A DNA stretch of 64,000 nt from Pseudopedobacter sp039918235 (GCA_039918235.1 JBDSHZ010000083.1:3820-67819); one strand, 5' to 3'. Shown: positions 8,215-16,691, counted from the first letter of the stretch. Numbers and translations are program-made. Notes: generated by a model from the sequence alone, not told the origin.

Positions 8215-8310
8215 AATTAACACACTTAAGATTGGCCAATAATTACCATTGGTTTAGGTTGATAATTAAAATACCTTGATTGAAAAACTAACATTTCAAT
8301 CTTCTTAAAA
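8215..8310 (-). promoter_or_regulatory. Structured 5' leader of the sulfur operon
   Basis: Read on the minus strand, the leader can form GATTGAAA/TTTCAATC locally, or AAGATTG can pair with a distal CAATCTT that closes a larger domain. These pairings share bases and exclude each other. A third small stem CCAAT/ATTGG lies inside. With the terminator-like hairpin that follows, this resembles a riboswitch or attenuator, but I do not recognise a known class. The motif shared with 339-356 is in this leader. Confidence 0.4.
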
Positions 8311-8343
8311 GCAAATATATATAAAGTCTATGTATTTAGTAGA
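8311..8343 (-). promoter_or_regulatory. cys operon promoter with a TCTA-N9-TAGA operator
   Basis: TATATTTG (8319-8312, minus strand) matches the Bacteroidota -7 box TAnnTTTG. Eight bases upstream lies an interrupted palindrome, TCTA-N9-TAGA (8327-8343), in the usual position for a regulator. An Rrf2-family regulator is encoded 1.5 kb away and is the obvious candidate. Promoter support is good; the operator assignment is an inference. Confidence 0.55.
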
Positions 8344-8464
8344 TTTAATTTTAAAAAAATATTTCTTCTTGTTCCTCAGCTTGTTTTAAGGATATTTATT
8401 ACTATAAAGTTTAATTTAATTTGCTTTATCAATTTTGAAATTGTAAAGATTAAATAAGAAGTAA

Positions 8465-9763
8465 TTAAAAATTATACTTATTCAAAATCTCATCGAATTT
8501 TTTTGCTCTAATAAAATTCTGTTTTTTCTTATTTACCTGTATAATTTCCATAAAACCTAACTCAACTAAAGCCTTTAGATCCATCCTTGCTGTATAATTT
8601 GAAACATTGAATCTTGCTTCAATTTCTTTATTATTCAAAATTCTATCTGAATCATCGTTTAAAATTTTTAATACCTGAGCCATCCTATCGTTAACATTTG
8701 GAATTTTCATGAATTTTGCGGCCTGAAATACCTCTTTCTGTTTTTTATTTATATACTCTTTTAATGCTTGATATGCTTTCTCCATTGTTCTTATGTGATA
8801 AGTTATAAAGTAGCCTAAATCATTATCATCAATTTCAGAATAGAGGTATGCTTTTTCATATTGAGATTTGGTATCTTTAATTATACGCGATATGGATAAA
8901 TACTCTGTTAACCAATATCCATTTTTCAACATATACCAATAAAACAAAGCTCTTGCAGTTCTTCCATTACCATCAGTAAAGGGATGGATCCAACCCAACA
9001 TAAAATGAACAATGCATCCTTTAATAATAGGATGAATAAAAGTATCAGTATCCTGATTAAAGAATTTACACAATTCATTCATTAAAAGTTCTATTTCTTC
9101 TTTAGAGGGTGGTATATGAACAACTTCACCAATAGCTTGGTTAACTACATGTACATCATCATTAGTTCTAAATTCCCCCTCATCCTTTTCGTGTTCTAAT
9201 GTATCTTTTGTTACCAGCTTATGGATAAATAGAATATTCTCAACAGAAAGCTCTTCCTTTTTATGCTGAACAATATGTTTCATGGTTACAAAGTTATTCA
9301 TGATCATTTGTTCAGATTTGTTTTTTGGCTTTTTCTCCTGCTGTATCATTTCTTTAGCTTTTTTTCTGGTGGTAACAGCTCCTTCCATTTGACTACTAGA
9401 TATAGCCTCTTCCATAATTGAGCTAATCACAAATTTAGTTTTATCGGTTTCCGCAATACCAATATTACTCCCCAATGTACCTCCAATATGCATATCGAAC
9501 TGATGCAAAGCCCTTAACATGTAGTCTGTAATGATATAGGTAAATCTATGTTTACCAAAATCTATAGATTTACTTTTTAAATATCTTTGAAATTTAACAG
9601 CATTCCATAATTCCTCTGGTGAACAATTCTTAGCCTTATATTTTATTTTGTCCCAGTATAAATAATCATCCTGAATATTTTTCAAAATGCCATTACCTTC
9701 AATTTCAACCATTAAAGGTATTGAACCATTATCTTTGTGAAATTTTGGTGAAGACTCAATCAT
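8465..9763 (-). CDS. Fic family protein with self-inhibitory motif and winged helix
   Basis: Fic proteins usually transfer AMP from ATP to target protein hydroxyls. The catalytic loop HPFTDGNGRTAR fits HxFx(D/E)GNGRxxR completely, with the essential His. N-terminal to it, SSQMEGA fits the (S/T)xxxE(G/N) inhibitory helix, so the enzyme should be self-restrained. The C-terminal 90 residues look like a winged helix (NNKEIEARFNVSNYTARMDL). An upstream TTG at 9778 opens the frame, but the ATG at 9763 (MIESSPKFHK) is the more likely start. It is about 432 residues long. It lies between the sulfur operon and rrf2; a functional link with sulfur metabolism is not shown. The target is unknown. Confidence 0.88.
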   Translation of the reverse strand: MIESSPKFHKDNGSIPLMVEIEGNGILKNIQDDYLYWDKIKYKAKNCSPEELWNAVKFQRYLKSKSIDFGKHRFTYIITDYMLRALHQFDMHIGGTLGSNIGIAETDKTKFVISSIMEEAISSSQMEGAVTTRKKAKEMIQQEKKPKNKSEQMIMNNFVTMKHIVQHKKEELSVENILFIHKLVTKDTLEHEKDEGEFRTNDDVHVVNQAIGEVVHIPPSKEEIELLMNELCKFFNQDTDTFIHPIIKGCIVHFMLGWIHPFTDGNGRTARALFYWYMLKNGYWLTEYLSISRIIKDTKSQYEKAYLYSEIDDNDLGYFITYHIRTMEKAYQALKEYINKKQKEVFQAAKFMKIPNVNDRMAQVLKILNDDSDRILNNKEIEARFNVSNYTARMDLKALVELGFMEIIQVNKKKQNFIRAKKFDEILNKYNF

Positions 9764-9776
9764 GTACAATAATAAC

Positions 9777-9812
9777 AAAAATTGCGATATTATCTAAAAA
9801 TCTCGCAATTTT
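9777..9812 (-). terminator. Hairpin between rrf2 and fic
   Basis: On the minus strand AAAATTGCGA pairs with TCGCAATTTT and is followed by TTGTT. It lies after the rrf2 stop and 13 bases before the fic ATG, so it probably ends most rrf2 transcripts; fic may then depend on read-through. Confidence 0.55.
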
Positions 9813-9826
9813 ACTATTCGAACATT

Positions 9827-10270
9827 TTAAATCTTAAGATGGATTGAAAGATTTTTTTCTTTAGAGATCAAATCCGCAATAGTAGTTTCAGTAAGAATTT
9901 TAAGGGTAGCGTCCCGAACGCTCATAAAAGTGTCTCTAATTCCGCATGTTTCTTCTTCCTTACATTCCTCACATTTTTGATAAAAATTTAAGCTCACACA
10001 GGGCAATTGGGCAATTGGACCACCTGTTAAGCGCATTACCTGAACCAGATTAATATCTTTGGGATCTTTGAGTAAAGAATAGCCACCACCCGCTCCCTTT
10101 TTACTGTAAAGGAACCCAGCATTACGCATTTCCAGAAGAATCTGTTCTAAAAATTTCTTTGGGATCTTTTCCTTCTGAGAAATGGAAAGGATGTTCATAG
10201 CTTCCCCACCGAAGTTTTCTCCCAATGCAATTAATGCCCTAATGGCGTATTTTGTCTTTTTAGATAACAA
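9827..10270 (-). CDS. Rrf2 family transcriptional regulator
   Basis: A 147-residue winged-helix regulator of the IscR/NsrR/CymR family. The N-terminus MLSKKTKYAIRALIAL, the GGYSLLKDP wing and three cysteines in PCVSLNFYQKCEECKEEETC are visible. Three Cys in this region is the arrangement that holds an Fe-S cluster in IscR and NsrR; the spacing here is not identical to either. Position beside sulfate assimilation, OsmC and metZ genes suggests a sulfur or cysteine-status regulator like CymR. The TCTA-N9-TAGA palindrome at the cys promoter is a candidate target. Family assignment is secure, role inferred. Confidence 0.88.
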   Translation of the reverse strand: MLSKKTKYAIRALIALGENFGGEAMNILSISQKEKIPKKFLEQILLEMRNAGFLYSKKGAGGGYSLLKDPKDINLVQVMRLTGGPIAQLPCVSLNFYQKCEECKEEETCGIRDTFMSVRDATLKILTETTIADLISKEKNLSIHLKI

Positions 10271-10279
10271 GCCTTTTAT

Positions 10280-10355
10280 TTCTTAAGAGCATAAAGCTAA
10301 ATACTTAAAGCTCAACGCCTAGTTTTTTTAATTAATAAATCAGCTTTAAGCTTTC
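10280..10355. repeat. AAAGC-type interspersed repeat, OsmC-rrf2 gap
   Basis: The words AAAGCTAAATACTTAAAGCTC on one side and CAGCTTTAAGCTTTCGGCC on the other form a degenerate inverted repeat around an AT-rich centre. It is the same family as in the cysH-cysD gap. No coding signal was seen. Confidence 0.6.
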
Positions 10356-10359
10356 GGCC

Positions 10360-10773
10360 TTAGTTGATTTCTAAAGAATAAGTAATCTCTACACCTCCAA
10401 CCGCAAGCATATCATGAACAGAGCAATATTTTTTCACTGCTAGTTCTGCTGCCTTTTCGGCTTTTCCTTGATCAATTGTTCCTTTTAAACGGAATAAGAT
10501 ATGAATTTTTGTGAATATAGTTGGGATTTCCTCTCTTCGTTCTCCATCCACCTCAACAGAAAAACCTGTGATTTCTTGCCTTTGCTTTTTTAAAATCGTG
10601 ATTAAATCTAAAGAACTACAAGATCCTAAAGCCATCAGCACCAATTCCATCGGGCGAACGCCTAAACCTTGCCCACCAATAGCATCTGATCCATCTATAT
10701 GTACTTTTACATCTCCGCTTCCTTTAGCTTCGAAATGTACGGCGTCGTTTACTCTGTTTAATTGTATTTTCAT
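10360..10773 (-). CDS. OsmC family protein
   Basis: A 137-residue OsmC/Ohr-superfamily protein, a group that includes thiol-dependent peroxidases and YhfA-like proteins of unknown function. Seen are GGQGLGVRPMELVLMALGSCSSLD with the first conserved Cys, and KYCSVHDML with the second, the redox pair of the family. Residue order resembles the YhfA-like subgroup more than Ohr. It lies between metZ and rrf2 on the same strand, which fits a role near thiol or sulfide chemistry, but no substrate can be named. A short repeat separates it from metZ. Confidence 0.85.
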   Translation of the reverse strand: MKIQLNRVNDAVHFEAKGSGDVKVHIDGSDAIGGQGLGVRPMELVLMALGSCSSLDLITILKKQRQEITGFSVEVDGERREEIPTIFTKIHILFRLKGTIDQGKAEKAAELAVKKYCSVHDMLAVGGVEITYSLEIN

Positions 10774-10777
10774 GTTT

Positions 10778-10815
10778 TTTTTAGATTTGAGATATGAGTA
10801 TTGAGATGTGAGACT
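10778..10815. repeat. GAGAT/TGAG word repeat, metZ-OsmC gap
   Basis: Overlapping words GATTTGAGATATGAG and ATTGAGATGTGAGA make up this gap. It is a low-complexity interspersed repeat of the kind also seen at 18003-18035 and in the atp operon. No protein is encoded. Confidence 0.5.
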
Positions 10816-10839
10816 TTATAAGCCTAACAAACCAACAAA

Positions 10840-12009
10840 CTATATAGACTTTTCTAAAGCATTTTCTACATCAGCAATAATATCTTCAATATTTTCTAAA
10901 CCTATAGAAAGACGGATACTGCCCGGAAAAATTCCAATCTGTGCTCTTTCTTCCAAAGTTAATTTAGAATGTGTAGTGGAAGCTGGGTGTGTGGCAATGC
11001 TTCTGCTGTCTCCTAAATTTGATGTAATTAAAAGCATTTCTAAAGCATCCATAAATCTTTTCGCTCTATCAAAACCGCCTTTAATCACAAAAGTAACAAT
11101 ACCGCCGCCTTGTTTCATTTGCTTTTTAGCAAGTTCATATTGAGGGTGTGATTTCAGGTGCGGATAACGCACCACTTCTACTTCAATACTTTGTTCTAAA
11201 GCTTCGGCCACAGCCAAAGCATTGGAACAATGCCTATCCATTCTTAATGGCATGGTTTCTAAACTTTTTGATAGCAACCAAGCATTAAAAGCCGACATTG
11301 CCGGACCAGTATGACGGATGAAAAACATCATTTCTTTGATTAGATCGGCTCTGCCAACAACTACTCCTCCCAAAACACGGCCTTGTCCGTCCATGTATTT
11401 TGTAGCCGAATGACTCACAATGTCTACACCGTAAGCAATTGGCTTTTGTAGATAAGGTGTTGCAAAACAGTTATCTACATTGATAATGATATTTGGATAT
11501 TTCTCTTTGATTTTGCAAAGCCATTCTAGATCCACCAATTCTAATCCAGGATTGGAGGGTGTTTCCAAAAATATCATCTTGGTATTTGGTTGAATCGCTT
11601 TCTCTAAAGCATCAGGGTCTGCAGCATCTACATAAGTGGATGTGATGCCCCAACGCGGAAACAAAGTAGTTAATAGTTGATGGGTAGAACCAAAAATCGA
11701 ACGGAAAGCCACAATATGGTCACCAGATTTTAATAATCCTGCAAATGATGCAAAAACACCTGCCATTCCTGAGGCGAAAGCCAAGCCAGCTGCTGCGCCT
11801 TCCATATCACATACTTTATCAATAAACTCTGTGGTGTTTGGATTTGAATACCTTGAATAGATAATCCCTTCCTCTTCATCTGCAAAAACTGCCCTGCCCT
11901 GCTCCGCATCATCAAAAATGAAACTAGAAGTTAAGTACATTGGCGTAGAATGCTCTCTATTATATGTTCTTTTAGTTTGTGTTCTTATTAATTTGGATTC
12001 CTCTTTCAT
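10840..12009 (-). CDS. metZ: Trans-sulfuration PLP enzyme, O-succinylhomoserine sulfhydrylase type
   Basis: A 389-residue Cys/Met-metabolism PLP enzyme. The cofactor lysine lies in SHSATKYMDGQGRVLGGVVVG. The DGQGR stretch after the lysine is typical of MetZ, and VYSRYSNPNT-like (here IYSRYSNPNT) is near the N-terminus. MetZ joins sulfide directly to O-succinylhomoserine, giving homocysteine, so it would use the sulfide made by the neighbouring operon. Cystathionine gamma-synthase or methionine gamma-lyase cannot be excluded from motifs alone. It has its own position upstream of osmC, with a repeat-filled gap on each side. Confidence 0.85.
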   Translation of the reverse strand: MKEESKLIRTQTKRTYNREHSTPMYLTSSFIFDDAEQGRAVFADEEEGIIYSRYSNPNTTEFIDKVCDMEGAAAGLAFASGMAGVFASFAGLLKSGDHIVAFRSIFGSTHQLLTTLFPRWGITSTYVDAADPDALEKAIQPNTKMIFLETPSNPGLELVDLEWLCKIKEKYPNIIINVDNCFATPYLQKPIAYGVDIVSHSATKYMDGQGRVLGGVVVGRADLIKEMMFFIRHTGPAMSAFNAWLLSKSLETMPLRMDRHCSNALAVAEALEQSIEVEVVRYPHLKSHPQYELAKKQMKQGGGIVTFVIKGGFDRAKRFMDALEMLLITSNLGDSRSIATHPASTTHSKLTLEERAQIGIFPGSIRLSIGLENIEDIIADVENALEKSI

Positions 12010-12041
12010 TATGTTAGTTCATTGAGTTCAATAGTTGAAAT

Positions 12042-12583
12042 AGTTCATTAGGCTTACAAAACCCATTAGTTTTTAGCTCATTAATAACTAAACAAAATTC
12101 ATTAATATTAATGAACTCATTTAAAAATGAACAATCTTATTCAAATTTCTTGTTTAGATTTTCCTATGTAACTGATATAAGCATTCAGCATTTTATGTAT
12201 TTGTTCTAATTCGTTTAATAGCTGGTCCGCCTTTTCTGGATTCATCAAACCTCTTTCTTTGCATTTTTTAATAAATCCTTTTGTTTCCAATAATGACCCT
12301 CTACTATAATAACAAAAGTTTTTATTCTCTTTGAAATGAAATCTCCCATATCCTTCAGCTATATTAGCATCAATTGAATCAGCTGCTCTAACCAATTGTT
12401 TTCCTATCGTATCTTTCTCAAAGAAATTCTTCCATTTCGAAACATCATCCCAAATAGTAGCAGATAGGGTAAAAGCTCTTTTGTAGACTTCTAAATCCTC
12501 TAAATTATTGAAACTCATGTTTTATTTATTAAAATCTATAAGCATACAGAACTTTGTTTCAAATTTAACAAGCCTAATGAACT
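12042..12583. mobile_element. Candidate cassette: S23-type gene between inverted 14-bp repeats
   Basis: AGTTCATTAGGCTT at 12042-12055 recurs in inverted orientation as AAGCCTAATGAACT at 12570-12583. Both ends continue into further AGTTCATT words; on the right these reach the uvrA stop codon at 12599-12601. The segment between holds only the four-helix-bundle gene. This looks like a small nonautonomous element, but no target duplication or transposase was found. Confidence 0.4.
12141..12518 (-). CDS. Four-helix bundle protein (S23/23S rRNA intervening sequence family)
   Basis: A 125-residue all-helical protein. Characteristic segments are LEVYKRAFTLSATIW, LVRAADSIDANIAEGYGR (the family signature around IAEGYGR) and a C-terminal KMLNAYISYIG. 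Relatives are encoded in intervening sequences of 23S rRNA genes, as free genes in many Bacteroidota, and as the Avd subunit of diversity-generating retroelements. No rRNA, reverse transcriptase or variable repeat is present here. It is a standalone gene between uvrA and metZ, framed by inverted repeats. The function of free members is unknown; nucleic-acid binding is plausible from the basic surface of relatives. Confidence 0.85.
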   Translation of the reverse strand: MSFNNLEDLEVYKRAFTLSATIWDDVSKWKNFFEKDTIGKQLVRAADSIDANIAEGYGRFHFKENKNFCYYSRGSLLETKGFIKKCKERGLMNPEKADQLLNELEQIHKMLNAYISYIGKSKQEI

Positions 12584-12598
12584 CCCTACACTAATGAA

Positions 12599-15397
12599 CT
12601 ATCTAAACCGCTCTTTTAAATATTGGCCGGTATAAGAGTTTTTATCTTTCGCTAAATCTTCTGGTGTTCCTTCAAAAACCAGTTTGCCTCCTTCGTCTCC
12701 GCCTTCTGGGCCTATGTCTATCACCCAATCGGCACATTTTATGACATCCATATTGTGTTCAATCACAATGATGGTATTTCCTTGCTCTATCAAAGCGTCA
12801 AAAGATTTCATCAATTTTTTGATATCATGGAAGTGCAGTCCGGTAGTTGGCTCGTCAAAAATAAATAATGTTTTATGGCTATTGTTGCCTTTTATTAGGA
12901 AAGAAGCTAGTTTTATCCGTTGTGCTTCTCCACCCGATAAGGTGTTAGAAGATTGCCCCAAATGCACATAACCCAATCCCACATCAACCAAAGGCTGTAA
13001 TTTATTGATGATTTTTTGCTCATTCACAAAAAAACCCAATGCCTCATCAATGGTCATATTCAGCACTTCAGAAACGTTTTTATCCTGATAAGTGACGTCC
13101 AATACATGCTGTTTAAAGCGTTGTCCTCCACAGGATTCACAAGGCAGATAAATATCAGCCATAAACTGCATTTCAATTTTCACTTCCCCTTCACCTTGGC
13201 AAACATCACATCTTCCGCCTTCCACATTAAAAGAAAAAGCAGCAGGTTTTAATCCGCTGGCTTTCGCCGATGCCTGAGCCGCAAACAATGCCCTGATTTC
13301 ATCCCAAGCTTTTACATAAGTCACGGGATTAGAACGCGAAGATCTCCCAATTGGATTTTGATCCACCAACTCTACCTGTGAAATTTGTTCTGTAGCACCT
13401 TCAATTCCATCATAAGACCCGGTTTGTTCACCCGCATAGTTTCCGATGATTTTTTGCAATGCAGGATAAAGAATCCTCTTTACCAAAGATGTTTTTCCTG
13501 AACCTGAAACTCCAGTTACTGCCGTAAGCACCTGCAATGGGAATTTAACATCAATGTTTTGAAGGTTATTTTCTCTTGCTCCCTTAATCTCAATAAAATC
13601 GGTTGGTTTTCTTCTTCTTTTTGGGATTTCAATGTTCTCTTTTCCACTTAAATATCTTCCGGTAAGGCTATTTTCATCTTTTAAGATTTCCTGATAATTT
13701 CCAGCAAAAATGAGCTCTCCGCCTAGAGTTCCAGCTTCCGGACCAATATCTATCAGGTGATCTGCTGCCTGCATCATTTCTTCCTCATGCTCTACCACTA
13801 AAACTGTGTTTCCAATATCTCTTAAAGATTTTAGTACGCCAATTAAGCGATTGGTATCTTTTGGGTGCAAGCCAATGCTTGGCTCGTCTAAAACATAAAC
13901 TGATCCTACCAATGAGCTTCCCAAAGAAGTGGCTAAATTAATGCGTTGAGATTCTCCACCAGAAAGCGTATTAGACAATCTATTTAAAGTGAGGTAGCCT
14001 AATCCAACTTCATTAAGAAATAAAATTCTATTCTTGATTTCTAAAATCAAGCGTTTGGATATTTTCTGTTGTTGCTCATTCAAGTTCAAATCATCAAAAA
14101 AGAGCAATGCTTTTTTCAAAGGCATCAGCACAATATCGGTAATGGAATGGGCTGCAATTTTAACATAAGTTGCATCTGGGCGTAATCTACTTCCCTGGCA
14201 ATCCGGACAAGTTGTTTTTCCGCGGTAGCGGGACAACATTACCCGGTATTGAATTTTATAAGTCTGTTCTTCTAAAAACTGAAAAAACTCATCTAATCCT
14301 TTAAAATATTTATTTCCTTTCCATAACAGCTTCCTTTCGGCATTAGTGAGCTGGCTTACTGAACGGTGAATTGGAAAATCAAATTTTGAAGAGTTTTTAA
14401 TTAACACATCCAACCATTCTTTCATCTTTTCTCCCCGCCAAGGTGCAATGGCGCCGTCATAAACCGACTTTGACTTATCAGGAATCACCAAATCCTCATC
14501 AATACCCATCACTTTACCATAACCCTCACATTTAGGGCAAGCTCCATAAGGATTATTGAAGCTGAAAAAATTAGGCGTTGGCTCTTCGAACTTAATCCCG
14601 TCCAATTCAAATCGATCAGAAAAATGCTTTCTTTCTCCATCATGATCCACATAGCAATCTCCTTTTCCTTCAAAAAAAGCTGTCTGTACAGAATCTGCCA
14701 TCCTGCTCAAAGTTTCCTCTTCCTGATTGGTGACTATACGATCAATTAATATAAGGATTGCATGCTCATCCTCAATTTCCTTATTTTCTATACTTTGATC
14801 TTCTAAAACTTCTTCAACTTTTCTGATTTCTTTATTGATCACTACCCTAGAAAAACCCTTCTGTAGCAAAACCGCCAGTTCCTCTTTTAAAGTTCTTTGG
14901 TTGTGAGGGTAAAGTGGGCATAATATGGTAACCGTACTTTCTTCAGGCAAAGCCGATAAATAATTTACGACATCAGTTACCGAATCCTTTTTAACAATAT
15001 TCCCTGAAATAGGAGAAATAGTTTGCCCAATTCTGCTAAAAAGAAGTTTTAGGTAATCATAAATTTCTGTGGAAGTACCAACGGTTGAACGCGGATTAGA
15101 TGTAATCACCTTTTGCTCAATGGCGATAGCTGGTGCAATTCCTTTGATATAATCTACGTCGGGTTTATTCATCCTGCCCATAAACTGCCGGGCGTAAGAA
15201 GAAAGGCTTTCTACATATCTCCGCTGACCTTCGGCGTAAAGCGTATCAAAAGCTAAGGAAGATTTCCCAGAACCAGACATACCTGTGATGACCACAAGTT
15301 TGTTTTTTGGAATGGCTACATCTATATTTTTTAAGTTGTGAACTCTTGCACCTTTAATGAGAATGTTCTTCTGCGGATCTTGTTCTTCTAATTTCAT
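12599..15397 (-). CDS. uvrA: Excinuclease ABC subunit A
   Basis: The damage-sensing ATPase of nucleotide excision repair; it loads UvrB, after which UvrC cuts. The 932-residue protein has two ABC modules. The first has Walker A GMSGSGKSS near residue 40 and signature LSGGESQRINLA near 485. The second has GVSGSGKTS near 630 and LSGGEAQRIKLA near 825. Zinc-finger pairs CPKCEGYGK, CPDCQGSR and CDVCQGEGE/CESCGGQR are visible. The stop codon is the first base triplet of the repeat array that flanks the S23 gene. Normal length; uvrC lies 30 kb away in the same window. Confidence 0.97.
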   Translation of the reverse strand: MKLEEQDPQKNILIKGARVHNLKNIDVAIPKNKLVVITGMSGSGKSSLAFDTLYAEGQRRYVESLSSYARQFMGRMNKPDVDYIKGIAPAIAIEQKVITSNPRSTVGTSTEIYDYLKLLFSRIGQTISPISGNIVKKDSVTDVVNYLSALPEESTVTILCPLYPHNQRTLKEELAVLLQKGFSRVVINKEIRKVEEVLEDQSIENKEIEDEHAILILIDRIVTNQEEETLSRMADSVQTAFFEGKGDCYVDHDGERKHFSDRFELDGIKFEEPTPNFFSFNNPYGACPKCEGYGKVMGIDEDLVIPDKSKSVYDGAIAPWRGEKMKEWLDVLIKNSSKFDFPIHRSVSQLTNAERKLLWKGNKYFKGLDEFFQFLEEQTYKIQYRVMLSRYRGKTTCPDCQGSRLRPDATYVKIAAHSITDIVLMPLKKALLFFDDLNLNEQQQKISKRLILEIKNRILFLNEVGLGYLTLNRLSNTLSGGESQRINLATSLGSSLVGSVYVLDEPSIGLHPKDTNRLIGVLKSLRDIGNTVLVVEHEEEMMQAADHLIDIGPEAGTLGGELIFAGNYQEILKDENSLTGRYLSGKENIEIPKRRRKPTDFIEIKGARENNLQNIDVKFPLQVLTAVTGVSGSGKTSLVKRILYPALQKIIGNYAGEQTGSYDGIEGATEQISQVELVDQNPIGRSSRSNPVTYVKAWDEIRALFAAQASAKASGLKPAAFSFNVEGGRCDVCQGEGEVKIEMQFMADIYLPCESCGGQRFKQHVLDVTYQDKNVSEVLNMTIDEALGFFVNEQKIINKLQPLVDVGLGYVHLGQSSNTLSGGEAQRIKLASFLIKGNNSHKTLFIFDEPTTGLHFHDIKKLMKSFDALIEQGNTIIVIEHNMDVIKCADWVIDIGPEGGDEGGKLVFEGTPEDLAKDKNSYTGQYLKERFR

Positions 15398-15449
15398 CTA
15401 ATCTTCCTGTTTTTCCGTATATATTAAACTGATGTGATAATATATGGTA

Positions 15450-15482
15450 CCGATTTGCAAAAATAATGCTATTATCCAGCAT
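15450..15482 (-). promoter_or_regulatory. Likely uvrA promoter
   Basis: TATTTTTG (15465-15458, minus strand) fits TAnnTTTG exactly and lies about 60 bases before the uvrA ATG. A short palindrome AATGCT-N7-AGCATT covers 15464-15482 just upstream and could be an operator. The rest of the 393-bp gap to 15790 is AT-rich and shows no gene. Confidence 0.5.
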
Positions 15483-15790
15483 TTCCTTATTTCCTGTAAA
15501 TTTGATTTACTTTAAAGGAATTGTTAATTTATTGTATCACTTTAAAAATTATTTACGTACTTAGCCCTATAACATTTGATGAAGGCTAAATATATTATCA
15601 TATAAATGTTATAAAACAGCATTAAATATCTCATTAAAATAAAAAAACACTTTTAAATTTTGTTTTTAATTAGATAATGAGTTTATTTGATTACAAAATT
15701 TAGTTATCACAAAATAAAATAAAGCTTATAGAAAAAACCACTACTCACACTTAGGAAATTGAATTATTAAGCATTTAAAGTAGGAGTATT

Positions 15791-16378
15791 ATGAGCTTTC
15801 AATTGAAAACCGACCAAGAGCTGGTGCACCTTTACATCGCTAAAGGAACTGAAGCTGCACTATCTGAACTCATCACGAGACATAAATCAAGAATTTATAC
15901 TTCTATCTATCTTTTAGTTAAGGATGAATATTTAGCAGAGGATATTTTTCAGGACACTTTTATAAAAGTAATTAAAACTTTAAAAGCCGGAAAATATAAC
16001 GAAGAAGGTAAATTTTTACCTTGGGTGCTAAGGATAGGTCATAATTTAGTCATAGACCATTTTAGGAGAGAGAAAAGAAATCCAACAATTACCAATGGGG
16101 ATGGTTTTGATATTTTTGATGTATTAGGTATACATGACGAAAGTATGGAAGAGAAGATGGTGAAACAGCAAACTTATGATGATCTTAAAAAATTGATCCA
16201 TTTGCTTCCTTCAGAACAAAAAGAGGTATTGATTATGAGACATTACGGAGATTTAAGTTTTAAGGAAATTGCAGACCTCACAGAAGTTAGCATTAATACT
16301 GCTTTAGGCAGAATGAGATATGCTTTGAACAACCTGCGTAAGATGATGGTTAGCAAAGAATTGACTTTAAAAAACTAA
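15791..16378 (+). CDS. RNA polymerase sigma factor, ECF type
   Basis: A 195-residue sigma-70 family protein with only regions 2 and 4. Region 2 shows DEYLAEDIFQDTFIKVIK and WVLRIGHNLVIDHFRR. Region 4 shows LPSEQKEVLIMRHYGDLSFKEIA and a helix-turn-helix ending ALGRMRYALNNLRK. It directs polymerase to an unknown regulon. The GGAG sequence in TAGGAGTATT just before the ATG is a reasonable ribosome site. The following small gene is on the same strand, but no typical FecR/zinc-finger anti-sigma protein is encoded. Such sigma genes beside uvrA are housekeeping-like in this group; that statement is inference. Confidence 0.92.
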   Translation: MSFQLKTDQELVHLYIAKGTEAALSELITRHKSRIYTSIYLLVKDEYLAEDIFQDTFIKVIKTLKAGKYNEEGKFLPWVLRIGHNLVIDHFRREKRNPTITNGDGFDIFDVLGIHDESMEEKMVKQQTYDDLKKLIHLLPSEQKEVLIMRHYGDLSFKEIADLTEVSINTALGRMRYALNNLRKMMVSKELTLKN

Positions 16379-16457
16379 GAGATTTTTTTTAATTTGAGTT
16401 TTAAAATATTAATGTAAGAATGACGTTTTTATCTAACAAAACTTTTAATAAAGCTTT

Positions 16458-16649
16458 ATGATAGAAACCTCTACTCCTACTACTAATTCAATTTGCAACA
16501 ATGAAACTGAAATTGAAGAAATGAATTTTAAACTCTCTAAAGAAGAAATTGCGTTCTATGAAAGCATTCAACCCGCGTTGAATAAACTGGTAAAACAACC
16601 TTCTGAACAAGCGATTGAAAATATTCTGAAATTTTCTAAGTCTTTGTAG
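16458..16649 (+). CDS. Small acidic protein of unknown function
   Basis: A 63-residue soluble protein, Thr/Asn-rich at the N-terminus and helical and charged after residue 22 (NFKLSKEEIAFYESIQ). No membrane segment, zinc site or known domain can be seen. It follows the ECF sigma gene by 79 bases and is closed by a strong terminator, so the two are probably one transcript. It could modulate the sigma factor, but it does not look like a classical anti-sigma factor. Confidence 0.6.
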   Translation: MIETSTPTTNSICNNETEIEEMNFKLSKEEIAFYESIQPALNKLVKQPSEQAIENILKFSKSL

Positions 16650-16651
16650 CA

Positions 16652-16691
16652 TAAAGCTGATGGTGACATGATGTAATCATCAGCTTTTTTT
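16652..16691 (+). terminator. Terminator after the sigma factor operon
   Basis: AAAGCTGATG (16653-16662) pairs with CATCAGCTTT (16678-16687), followed by a run of T. It lies directly after the 63-residue gene and between it and the convergent serS. Confidence 0.8.

Noticed and set aside
8215..8310. The cys leader as a known SAM riboswitch
   Set aside because: I could not match the conserved core of the SAM classes I know; only alternative stems are visible.
12141..12518. S23-type gene as part of an rRNA intervening sequence or a diversity-generating retroelement
   Set aside because: No rRNA sequence, reverse transcriptase or template/variable repeat pair was seen nearby.
15398..15790. A possible gene or RNA between uvrA and the sigma factor gene
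   Set aside because: Only AT-rich DNA with many stops, the uvrA promoter and a small palindrome were found.
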